Source: Curvibacter sp.
GTDB taxonomy: Bacteria > Pseudomonadota > Gammaproteobacteria > Burkholderiales > Burkholderiaceae_C
Assembly (NCBI GenBank): GCA_003500955.1
Contig: DNQP01000170.1
Coordinates: 788 to 25,388 of the forward strand
DNA length: 24,601 nt
Direction: 5' to 3'
Shown here: positions 6,767-13,064 of the stretch, one piece after another
How positions within the stretch are numbered: the stretch's first letter is position 1
Layout: each line of letters opens with the position of its first letter
The notes under the pieces: generated by a model
The model's input: the letters and a program-made list of their open reading frames with translations, nothing else
What the model was told of the DNA's origin: nothing
Database searches by the model: none
Program-made: the position numbers and the translations under genes

Positions 6767-7978
6767 ATGAATGCCGGACTGAACTTCCTCGTCGCCGCGC
6801 GCCAGTGCGAAATCAGCGAGCTCGAGCACCTGGCGCTGACCAGCGAGCTGGTCGGCGTGATCGGCCGCCTCGTGCATGCGTTGCAGCGCGAACGCGGCAT
6901 CTCCAACGTCTACCTGGCGTCGCGCGGCGCGCGCTTTGCCGACGCCCTGCGGCAGCAGGTGGCCGAGTGCGAGGCCGTGCAGGCCCAGGTGCTGACGCGG
7001 CTGGAAGCGCTCGACACCGATGCGCGCCGCGTGCGCAACGGCGCGCGCCTGTTCAGCCGCATCGCCTTCGTGCTGCACGCGCTCGACGGCCTGCCCGCCT
7101 TGCGCGAGCGTGTTGCCGCTCAGACCCAGTCTGCCGAAGAGACCACGGCCAACTACACCCGCCTGATCGCGGGTCTGCTCAATGTGGTGTTCGAGGCCGC
7201 CGACAGCGCCACCGACCCCAAGATCTCGCGCGCCCTCGTGGCGCTCTTCCACTTTTTGCAAGGCAAGGAATACGCGGGTCAGGAGCGCGCCTTCGGCGGT
7301 GCGGCCTACGCCTCGGGCCAGATCGATGCGGCGCACCACCAACAGTGGCAGCACCTGATCGAGGCGCAGGAGGCCTGCCTGCAGGTCTTCACCGACTTTT
7401 CCGACGAAGCCGTGCGCAGCGCCTGGCGGACCTGCCTGCCTGCGGACGCTGTCGCCACGCTGGAACGCATGCGCCGGCTGGCCTCGGCCAACACCAGCGG
7501 CACGCTGGACCCGAATGCCAGCCAAGGCTGGTACGAGGCCTGCACGCTGCGCATCGACGCCATGAAGCGCTTCGAGGACCAGCTGGCCGCCAACCTGCGC
7601 CTGCTCTGCGACGAGCGCATTGCCCAGGCCCACGCGGACCTGCGCGACCAGCAAGCCATCCTGGACGCGCTGCAGCGCCAGGCCGGCGAGGCCGGCAACG
7701 AACCGCCGGCCCTGCTGGGTCCGCACCTGGAACGCTCCATCCTGGGCATGGTGCAGGAACAGTCGCGCCGGCTGCAGGCCATGAGCGACGAGCTCGAAAC
7801 CGCGCGCGCCGCGCTCAACGAGCGCAAGGTGATCGAGCGCGCCAAGGGCCTGCTCATGGCCTCGCGCCAGCTCAGCGAGGACGAGGCCTACAAGATGCTG
7901 CGCCAGACCGCCATGAACCAGGGCCGGCGCCTGGTGGATGTGGCCAAGACGGTGCTGGCCATGTCGGACTACCTTTAG
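6767..7978 (+). CDS. nasR: NasR: nitrate/nitrite-responsive transcription antiterminator (NIT-ANTAR)
   Basis: The 403-residue protein has an all-helical nitrate/nitrite-sensing NIT domain (about residues 20-290), with RERGISNVYLASRG (41-54) and GQERAFGGAAYASG (171-184), both typical of NIT proteins. A C-terminal ANTAR RNA-binding domain (about 340-400) contains ERKVIERAKGLLM and EDEAYKMLRQ. In Klebsiella, NasR binds nitrate or nitrite and then the nasF leader RNA, preventing a terminator from forming. The two leaders seen here (before nrtA and nirB) are likely targets. The ATG at 6767 fits the NasR N-terminus; no strong ribosome binding site is visible. It is divergent from the TPP-riboswitch operon. 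Confidence 0.92.
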   Translation: MNAGLNFLVAARQCEISELEHLALTSELVGVIGRLVHALQRERGISNVYLASRGARFADALRQQVAECEAVQAQVLTRLEALDTDARRVRNGARLFSRIAFVLHALDGLPALRERVAAQTQSAEETTANYTRLIAGLLNVVFEAADSATDPKISRALVALFHFLQGKEYAGQERAFGGAAYASGQIDAAHHQQWQHLIEAQEACLQVFTDFSDEAVRSAWRTCLPADAVATLERMRRLASANTSGTLDPNASQGWYEACTLRIDAMKRFEDQLAANLRLLCDERIAQAHADLRDQQAILDALQRQAGEAGNEPPALLGPHLERSILGMVQEQSRRLQAMSDELETARAALNERKVIERAKGLLMASRQLSEDEAYKMLRQTAMNQGRRLVDVAKTVLAMSDYL

Positions 7979-8005
7979 CGCCGGTACGCGCATCTGATGG
8001 TGCGA

Positions 8006-8022
8006 TGCACAACTAGAGTGCC
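8006..8022 (+). promoter_or_regulatory. Candidate NtrC enhancer site upstream of nrtA
   Basis: TGCACAACTAGAGTGCC matches the NtrC dyad TGCACY-N5-RGTGCA except at its edges (TGCAC, 7 bases, GTGC). It lies about 100 bases upstream of the sigma-54 promoter at 8122, the usual distance for an NtrC enhancer. The site is inferred from pattern and position only. Confidence 0.5.
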
Positions 8023-8068
8023 TGCGCACCGACGCACGGGCCCGATCCAGCCCGCGCGCAATCCAGCC

Positions 8069-8091
8069 AAGTCATTGTTTTCAAATGACTT
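8069..8091 (+). terminator. AT-rich hairpin after nasR
   Basis: AAGTCATT and AATGACTT form a perfect 8-bp stem with a 7-base T-rich loop, 91 bases after the nasR stop; the stem end and following bases read TTTTCC. It may be a weak terminator for nasR. It could also be an inverted-repeat binding site upstream of the nrtA promoter. Confidence 0.4.
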
Positions 8092-8121
8092 TTCCTTCCG
8101 CGCCCAGCACACATCCAGGTC

Positions 8122-8137
8122 TGGCACGGTATCTGCT
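8122..8137 (+). promoter_or_regulatory. Sigma-54 promoter of nrtABD
   Basis: TGGCACGGTATCTGCT matches the sigma-54 consensus TGGCACG-N4-TTGCW with one substitution and has the required GG-N10-GC spacing. Transcription would begin near 8147, just before the hexaloop hairpin at 8151. This implies NtrC-type nitrogen control, with a candidate NtrC site about 100 bases upstream. Confidence 0.82.
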
Positions 8138-8150
8138 TGATGCCTACCAA

Positions 8151-8189
8151 GTCAGGCCAATGCAGGTCTGACCCCCGTCTCTTGGAGAC
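8151..8189 (+). promoter_or_regulatory. NasR (ANTAR) target hairpins in the nrtA leader
   Basis: Hairpin 1 (8151-8172) pairs GTCAGGCC with GGTCTGAC (one G-U) around the hexaloop AATGCA, with A at position 1 and G at position 4, the two bases conserved in ANTAR-binding loops. Hairpin 2 (8177-8189) pairs GTCTC with GAGAC around TTG; its loop does not fit the hexaloop rule. The leader begins immediately after the sigma-54 start site and ends in the terminator at 8200. Confidence 0.72.
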
Positions 8190-8199
8190 ACCTCTGGAC

Positions 8200-8256
8200 A
8201 ACGGCGTCCATTCCCTGCGACCCGAATGGGCGGCGGTGGGATGGATGCCGTTTTTT
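8200..8256 (+). terminator. Leader terminator (attenuator) before nrtA
   Basis: AACGGC (8200-8205) pairs with GCCGTT (8247-8252), and the stem continues through TCCAT/ATGGA with two G-U wobbles to a length of about 15 pairs. Six T residues follow at 8251-8256. It lies 30 bases before nrtA and after the ANTAR hairpin, so it is an attenuator that NasR with nitrate would prevent from forming (inference from Klebsiella nasF). Confidence 0.85.
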
Positions 8257-8286
8257 GTTTGTGCTTCGTCCGTTATGGAGTTCATC

Positions 8287-9540
8287 ATGCAAGACCCCGT
8301 GATCGCCAACGCCGCCGGTCCGTCCCGTCGCACCGTCCTGCAAGCCGCCGCCGTGGGCGCTGTGGGTCTGACACCTGCCCTGCGTGCCGCCGTCTACGCC
8401 GCGGGCTCCGATGCCCCGGAGAAGAAGGAAGTCAAGATCGGCTTCATCCCGCTGACGGACTGCGCCAGCGTGGTCATGGCGTCGGTGCTGGGCATCGACC
8501 AGAAGTACGGGGTCAAGATCATCCCCACCAAGGAAGCCAGCTGGGCCGGCGTGCGCGACAAGCTGGTCAACGGCGAACTCGACATGGCCCATGTGCTCTG
8601 GGGCCTGATCTACGGCGTGCACCTCGGGGTCTCCGGCCCCAAGAAGGACATGGCCGTGCTGATGAACCTGAACCACAACGGCCAGGCCATCACCCTGAGC
8701 AAGAAACTCGCTGACAAGGGCGCAGTGGACGGCGCCAGTCTGGCCAAGCTCATGGCCACGGACAAGCGCGAATACACCTTCGCCCAGACCTTCCCCACGG
8801 GCACGCACGCCATGTGGCTCTACTACTGGCTGGCCGCCCACGGCGTCAACCCCATGAAGGACGCCAAGGTCATCACCGTGCCGCCGCCCCAGATGGTGGC
8901 GAACATGCGCGTGGGCAATATGGACGGCTATTGCGTGGGCGAGCCCTGGGGCCACCGCGCCATCATCGACGGCATCGGCATCACCGCCGTCACCACCCAG
9001 GACATCTGGAAAGACCACCCGGAGAAAGCCCTGGGCACCACGGCCGAGTTCGTGCAGAAGTACCCCAACACCGCGCGCGCCGTCACGGCCGCCATCATCG
9101 AAGCCGGCAAGTGGATCGACAGCGGTCTGCAGAACAAGCTCAAGATGGCCGAGACCGTGGCCGACAAGAGCTACGTCAACACCAGCGTGGACGCCATCAA
9201 CCAGCGCATCCTGGGCCGCTACCAGAACGGTCTGGGCAAGACCTGGGACGACCCCAACCACATGAAGTTCTACAACGAGGGCACGGCAAGCTTCCCCTAC
9301 CTCTCCGACGGCATGTGGTTCCTCACCCAGCACAAGCGCTGGGGCCTGCTCAAGGACCACCCGGACTACCTGGCCGTCGCCAAGCAGATCAACCAGATCG
9401 AGCTCTACAAACAGGCCGCCACCGCCGCCAAGGCCCCCGTGCCCAAGGACGTGCTGCGCACCAGCAAGATGATCGACGGCGTGGTCTGGGACGGCAAGGA
9501 CCCGAAGAAGTACGCCGACAGTTTCACGATCAAGGCCTGA
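8287..9540 (+). CDS. nrtA: NrtA/NasF nitrate ABC transporter substrate-binding protein, Tat-exported
   Basis: The 417-residue periplasmic protein binds nitrate (or nitrite) for the NrtBD importer. It starts with a twin-arginine signal (SRRTVLQ, residues 13-19, then a moderately hydrophobic AAAVGAVGLTPAL segment). The mature NrtA/CmpA-type body includes VKIGFIPLTDCASVVMA, MAHVLWGLIYGVHLG, FPTGTHAMWLYYWLAAHG and MDGYCVGEPWG. The ATG at 8287 is chosen because GGAG lies 6 bases before it; an in-frame ATG at 8275 overlaps that site. It is the first gene after the NasR-type leader and is followed after 22 bases by nrtB. Confidence 0.93.
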   Translation: MQDPVIANAAGPSRRTVLQAAAVGAVGLTPALRAAVYAAGSDAPEKKEVKIGFIPLTDCASVVMASVLGIDQKYGVKIIPTKEASWAGVRDKLVNGELDMAHVLWGLIYGVHLGVSGPKKDMAVLMNLNHNGQAITLSKKLADKGAVDGASLAKLMATDKREYTFAQTFPTGTHAMWLYYWLAAHGVNPMKDAKVITVPPPQMVANMRVGNMDGYCVGEPWGHRAIIDGIGITAVTTQDIWKDHPEKALGTTAEFVQKYPNTARAVTAAIIEAGKWIDSGLQNKLKMAETVADKSYVNTSVDAINQRILGRYQNGLGKTWDDPNHMKFYNEGTASFPYLSDGMWFLTQHKRWGLLKDHPDYLAVAKQINQIELYKQAATAAKAPVPKDVLRTSKMIDGVVWDGKDPKKYADSFTIKA

Positions 9541-9562
9541 GGGCCACACCAAGGAAAGCATC

Positions 9563-10471
9563 ATGGTCAGCGCTGTCTTCCACCCCCCCACCGGCCTCAC
9601 GCCCGAGCCGTCGCCCTCGCCAGAGCGCAAGGCGGCGCCCGTGCCGGCCGCCCCCGCGGCGCAGCCGGTCGCCAAGGTGCCCGGCTACGACTGGCGCGGC
9701 CTGTGGCAGCGCGTGATCCCACCGGTGCTGGGCCTGGCCCTGCTGGTCGGTGTCTGGGCGCTGATCTCGCTCTCCAGCGGCAGCAGCATCCCCAGCCCGG
9801 CCGACACGTTCAAGCAGGCTGTCGACATCTTCAGCGATCCCTTCTACCGCAAGGGCCCGAACGACCAGGGCGTGGGCTGGAACGTGCTGATGTCGCTGCA
9901 GCGCGTGGCCCTGGGCTTCGGCCTGGCCGCACTGGTGGGCATCCCGGCCGGTTTCATGATCGGGCGCTTCACCTTCCTGAGCCGCATGTTCAACCCGCTG
10001 ATCAGCCTGCTGCGCCCGGTCTCCCCGCTGGCCTGGCTGCCCATCGGCCTGCTGGTCTTCAAGGGCGCCAACCCGGCGGCCATCTGGACCATCTTCATCT
10101 GCTCGATCTGGCCCATGATCATCAACACCGCGGTGGGCGTGCAGCGCGTGCCGCAGGACTACATGAACGTGGCGCGCGTGCTGCAGCTCTCCGAATGGAA
10201 GATCGTCACCAAGATCCTCTTCCCCGCCGTGCTGCCCTATATGCTGACCGGCGTGCGCCTGGCGGTGGGCACGGCCTGGCTGGTGATCGTCGCGGCCGAG
10301 ATGCTGACCGGCGGCGTGGGCATCGGCTTCTGGGTCTGGGACGAGTGGAACAACCTCAACGTCAAGAACATCATCATCGCCATCTTCGTGATCGGCATCG
10401 TCGGCCTGGTGCTCGAGTTCGCGCTGATCAAGCTCGCCACCGCCTTCACCTTCGAGGAGGTCAAGTCATGA
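9563..10471 (+). CDS. nrtB: NrtB/NasE nitrate ABC transporter permease
   Basis: This 302-residue inner-membrane subunit forms the translocation path. A proline/alanine-rich N-terminal tail (about residues 1-40) precedes a first membrane helix (VLGLALLVGVWALISL). The core has SLQRVALGFGLAALVGIPAGFMIG, SPLAWLPIGLLVFKGANPAAIW and the cytoplasmic EAA loop MNVARVLQLSEWKIVTKILFP. NrtB-specific features include GIGFWVWDEWNNLN near the C-terminus. An AAGGAAA ribosome binding site precedes the ATG. The stop overlaps the nrtD start (ATGA). Confidence 0.93.
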   Translation: MVSAVFHPPTGLTPEPSPSPERKAAPVPAAPAAQPVAKVPGYDWRGLWQRVIPPVLGLALLVGVWALISLSSGSSIPSPADTFKQAVDIFSDPFYRKGPNDQGVGWNVLMSLQRVALGFGLAALVGIPAGFMIGRFTFLSRMFNPLISLLRPVSPLAWLPIGLLVFKGANPAAIWTIFICSIWPMIINTAVGVQRVPQDYMNVARVLQLSEWKIVTKILFPAVLPYMLTGVRLAVGTAWLVIVAAEMLTGGVGIGFWVWDEWNNLNVKNIIIAIFVIGIVGLVLEFALIKLATAFTFEEVKS

Positions 10472-11304
10472 GTGCATCCCTCAGCACCAAGTACATCGAG
10501 GTCCAGGGCGTCGAGCAGACCTTCAAGACCGCCAAGGGCCTGTTCCCCGCGCTGCGTGACATCAACCTCACGGTCGCCAAGGGCGAGTTCGTGGCGCTCA
10601 TCGGCCACTCGGGCTGCGGCAAGTCCACCCTGCTCAACCTGATCGCCGGCCTGACCACGCCCACCAGCGGCGCGCTGCTCTGCGCCAACCGCGAGATCGC
10701 GGGCCCCGGCCCCGAACGCGCGGTGGTGTTCCAGAACCATTCCCTGCTGCCCTGGCTGACCTGCTACGAGAACGTCTACCTCGCCGTCGAACGTGTCTTC
10801 GGCGCCGCCAGCAAGAGCACCGGCGCCCCGGCCGAGAACAAGGCCCAGCTCAAGGCACGCACCGAAGCCGCCCTGGCCCTGGTGGGCCTGACGCACGCGG
10901 CGCAGAAGCGCCCGGGCGAAATCTCGGGTGGCATGAAACAGCGCGTGGGCATCGCCCGCGCCCTGTCCATGGAACCCCAGGTGCTGCTGATGGACGAGCC
11001 CTTCGGCGCGCTGGACGCGCTGACCCGCGCCAAGCTGCAGGACGAGCTGCTGGAGATCGTGGCGCGTACCAAGAGCACCGTGGTCATGGTCACGCACGAC
11101 GTGGACGAGGCCGTGCTGCTCTCCGACAAGATCGTGATGATGACCAACGGGCCCGCCGCGACCATCGGCGAAGTGCTCAGCGTGGACCTGCCGCGTCCTA
11201 GATCCCGCGTGCAGCTGGCCGAAGACCCGCGCTACATCAACTACCGCAAGGCCGTGATCGACTTCCTCTACACGCGCCAGGGGCACGTGGAAAAGGCCGC
11301 GTAA
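10468..11304 (+). CDS. nrtD: NrtD/NasD nitrate ABC transporter ATP-binding protein
   Basis: The 278-residue ATPase has Walker A GHSGCGKST, Q-loop VVFQNHSLLPWL, signature ISGGMKQRVGIARAL, Walker B VLLMDEPFGALD and switch VTHDVDEA. ISGG replaces the usual LSGG, which is common in nitrate transporter ATPases. An approximately 20-residue insertion (FGAASKSTGAPAENKAQLKAR) lies in the helical domain, also seen in NrtD proteins. GAGGAGG precedes the ATG, which overlaps the nrtB stop by 4 bases. The frame is open upstream to 9703, but that part is the shadow of nrtB. Confidence 0.93.
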   Translation: MSASLSTKYIEVQGVEQTFKTAKGLFPALRDINLTVAKGEFVALIGHSGCGKSTLLNLIAGLTTPTSGALLCANREIAGPGPERAVVFQNHSLLPWLTCYENVYLAVERVFGAASKSTGAPAENKAQLKARTEAALALVGLTHAAQKRPGEISGGMKQRVGIARALSMEPQVLLMDEPFGALDALTRAKLQDELLEIVARTKSTVVMVTHDVDEAVLLSDKIVMMTNGPAATIGEVLSVDLPRPRSRVQLAEDPRYINYRKAVIDFLYTRQGHVEKAA

Positions 11305-11317
11305 ATAGAAGCCCCCG

Positions 11318-11340
11318 AGCACGTGCCTGTGGCACGTGCT
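11318..11340. terminator. Perfect hairpin between convergent nrtD and the DoxX-like gene
   Basis: AGCACGTGCC and GGCACGTGCT form a perfect 10-bp stem with a TGT loop, 14 bases after nrtD and just beyond the end of the convergent gene. No T-tract follows on either strand, so it may act as a transcript-end stabiliser or bidirectional, Rho-assisted terminator. Confidence 0.6.
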
Positions 11341-11356
11341 GGATCAGCGCCGCCGT

Positions 11357-11776
11357 TCAGCCGCGCATCTGCGGTGCGAGCGCCGAGCTGAAGGCCAGCG
11401 CAAAGCGCGGTGCATAAACCCGCAGCAGCAGGCCGCCGCAAACGATGAGCAACAGGGCCAGGGGGATGCCCTGCGGGTTCAGGAAGAAGTGGAACAGCAC
11501 CACCACCGCCATGATGGGCGACAGCAGGGCCAGGCCCAGGGCCGGCGCGCGGTTGGACAGCAGGCACAGCGCGCCGACCAGCTCCACGGTCTTCATGAAG
11601 GGCCAGAAGAAGCCCGTGGCCTTGAGGGCCGCTTCCAGCGCCAGGCCGCGCTCGGAGGTGGGCGGGTGCATCAGATGCGAACCCGTGGCGACGAAGAAGA
11701 AACCGTCGATCGCGCCCGCCAGAAATATCAGTCCCAGCACCACCCGCGGCACCGTGACCATCCAGTACACCTTCAT
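11357..11776 (-). CDS. Small DoxX-like integral membrane protein
   Basis: The 139-residue protein has four hydrophobic segments: VPRVVLGLIFLAGAIDGFFF, FFWPFMKTVELVGALCLL, LGLALLSPIMAVVVLFHFFL and IPLALLLIVCGGLLL. The LGLIFLAGAIDG start and KTVELVGALCLL resemble DoxX/SURF4-type proteins, whose biochemical role is mostly unknown. AAGGGAG, 8 bases before the ATG, supports the start. It is transcribed toward nrtD and away from the VOC gene's end and looks like its own transcription unit. No link to nitrate use is visible. Confidence 0.75.
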   Translation of the reverse strand: MKVYWMVTVPRVVLGLIFLAGAIDGFFFVATGSHLMHPPTSERGLALEAALKATGFFWPFMKTVELVGALCLLSNRAPALGLALLSPIMAVVVLFHFFLNPQGIPLALLLIVCGGLLLRVYAPRFALAFSSALAPQMRG

Positions 11777-11897
11777 TGCATCGCTCCCTTGTTGTGAGGT
11801 CGGCCCTGGCCGGGCCCGGCTGCAGCGCAGCCTCTGCGATGCAAGCGGCGCAGTCTAGTGAGGCCGCCCGGCGCTGAACATCCCACAAAATAGGGAG

Positions 11898-11914
11898 CTG
11901 CCCTGCCGGGGCAG
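11898..11914 (-). terminator. Candidate terminator after the VOC-family gene
   Basis: CTGCCC and GGGCAG form a 6-bp stem with a 5-base loop, 37 bases beyond the VOC stop. On the minus strand a TATTTT stretch follows after several bases. The spacing is imperfect for an intrinsic terminator. Confidence 0.4.
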
Positions 11915-11950
11915 GTACCCGCTCACGGGCTCAGGGTCATGGGCACAAAC

Positions 11951-12325
11951 TCAGCCGCGCGTCCACTGCGCCAGATGCAGCAACACACCGGACGGGTCCC
12001 ACACGTAAGTCACGAGCGCGCCGTAGGGCTCGGGCCGCGGTTCCGCCACCCGCGCGCCGGGGTAGAGGCCGCTGTCGATGGCGGGCTTGATCTGCGCGTA
12101 GCAGGCCCGCGCATCCTGCACCGTGAGGTGCAACATGGTGTTCTCGGCCCAGTCCTTCACGTAGTAAGGCTGCAGATAGAAGCTGTGCCCGCCGTTCTCC
12201 ATCAGGGCCAGGGTTTCGTCGGACCAGCCGATCGTCCAACCCAGCGCTTCGTAGAAGGCCTTGGAGACGGCAAAGTCCTGGGCAGGGATGAAGGGACGGA
12301 CGTCGGAGATGTGGAGGTTGGTCAT
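11951..12325 (-). CDS. VOC-superfamily (glyoxalase/bleomycin-resistance-like) protein
   Basis: The 124-residue protein has the vicinal-oxygen-chelate pattern: VRPFIPAQDFAVSKAFYEALGW at the N-terminus, a central FYLQPYYVKDW-AENTMLHLTV, and the C-terminal YGALVTYVWDPSGVLLHLAQW. Members bind a divalent metal or a small ligand between beta-alpha-beta-beta-beta modules. The reaction cannot be read here, and the usual metal-ligand set (His/Glu) is only partly apparent, so it may be a ligand-binding member. No strong ribosome binding site precedes the ATG. The gene stands alone downstream of two small membrane-protein genes on the same strand. Confidence 0.8.
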   Translation of the reverse strand: MTNLHISDVRPFIPAQDFAVSKAFYEALGWTIGWSDETLALMENGGHSFYLQPYYVKDWAENTMLHLTVQDARACYAQIKPAIDSGLYPGARVAEPRPEPYGALVTYVWDPSGVLLHLAQWTRG

Positions 12326-12361
12326 CTGCGGCCAGAAAAAATGGATGCTGCGTCTACCAAT

Positions 12362-12607
12362 TCAGTAGCACTCACACTTGTCTCGATACATCCCTTTTGC
12401 CGACATCGGATAGTCCTTGTCAGGAACCACTTGCGACGCTCTGGGCGCGCACTGTTGGCGGCACTCGGCATGCACATCCTTGGGCGGTGGCAAAAAGGGC
12501 ACGATGGCCAAGCTCCCAAGAATGAAGAAAGCAATCGCCAAGGCGGCAATGATTGCTGGTGGAGTTTTCGCCAAACGCTGGCGAATGCGCGACAGATACG
12601 TGTTCAC
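12362..12607 (-). CDS. Small membrane-anchored protein with four-cysteine tail, unknown function
   Basis: I do not recognise this 81-residue protein. A basic N-terminus (SRIRQRLAK) precedes one membrane helix (about 17-38, AIIAALAIAFFILGSLAIVPF). A short tail follows with Cys49 and Cys53 (CRQQC) and Cys78 and Cys80 (CEC next to the C-terminus); by the positive-inside rule the tail faces the periplasm, where it could hold disulfides or metal. The GTG at 12607 is chosen over an ATG at 12667 because GGAG sits 7 bases before it and the GTGA overlap with the preceding gene's stop indicates coupling. Base composition is less GC-rich than the flanking operons. Confidence 0.6.
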   Translation of the reverse strand: MNTYLSRIRQRLAKTPPAIIAALAIAFFILGSLAIVPFLPPPKDVHAECRQQCAPRASQVVPDKDYPMSAKGMYRDKCECY

Positions 12608-12933
12608 GCTTTTACTCCGAGTACCCACATCACGCCGAAGAACGCAATCACAGCATACGCCACCCATTCAGCACGGCGCCCGATCACCACATACATACTG
12701 AGTCGCGCATCTCGAAGCTCTTTATGGCGATCACTCTTCACGAAGCGTCGATAGGCCCGATAGGCGTCACTCACAAAACCCAAACCAAAATCGTCCACAT
12801 CTGGCGACTTCAACTCGCGAAAGAGAGCCTCATGCTCTTCTCGCAATCTGCGCAGAATCAGGTGGTTGGTTGCGATCACAACGGCAATGCTGGCGAAAAG
12901 AATTGCAACGACACACCAGAGCAAAGTGTTCAT
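12604..12933 (-). CDS. Two-helix small membrane protein, unknown function
   Basis: The 109-residue protein has an N-terminal membrane helix (WCVVAILFASIAVVIA), a charged middle (RRLREEHEALFRELKSPD, then VSDAYRAYRRFVKSDRHKELRD) and a C-terminal helix (WVAYAVIAFFGVMWVLGV). The layout and length recall UspB, but I see no convincing sequence match. Its stop overlaps the GTG of the four-cysteine protein by 4 bases, so the two should be made together. The ATG at 12933 is preceded by only a weak purine stretch. A 19-bp perfect dyad lies 18 bases upstream. Lower GC suggests later acquisition. Confidence 0.6.
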   Translation of the reverse strand: MNTLLWCVVAILFASIAVVIATNHLILRRLREEHEALFRELKSPDVDDFGLGFVSDAYRAYRRFVKSDRHKELRDARLSMYVVIGRRAEWVAYAVIAFFGVMWVLGVKA

Positions 12934-12950
12934 CTACTTTTAACTCGATG

Positions 12951-12969
12951 CAGACAGCAAGCCTGTCTG
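12951..12969. promoter_or_regulatory. Perfect 7-bp dyad before the small membrane-protein pair
   Basis: CAGACAG and CTGTCTG flank a 5-base spacer, 18 bases before the start codon at 12933. It could be an operator or a 5' UTR hairpin of the two-gene transcript. Confidence 0.4.
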
Positions 12970-13026
12970 ATGAACAGAGTTCAAGCGCATCAAGCCATCC
13001 TCCCGTGATGTGTTGTAAGTGCCTAA

Positions 13027-13032
13027 TTTATA
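13027..13032 (-). promoter_or_regulatory. Possible -10 element of the small membrane-protein pair
   Basis: TATAAA on the minus strand lies in the AT-rich 131-base gap after the phosphatase/kinase gene, about 95 bases before the start codon. The best -35 candidate (TTCCAC at 16 bases) is poor. Confidence 0.35.
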
Positions 13033-13064
13033 TCAGTCTTCCTTACAAGTGGAAGTACACCGCC

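Noticed and set aside
8128..8144. A GGTATC/GATGCC stem that could be a first ANTAR hairpin before nrtA
   Set aside because: It lies inside the sigma-54 promoter (8122-8137), so it would be upstream of the transcript start, and its loop is five bases with no A1/G4 pattern.
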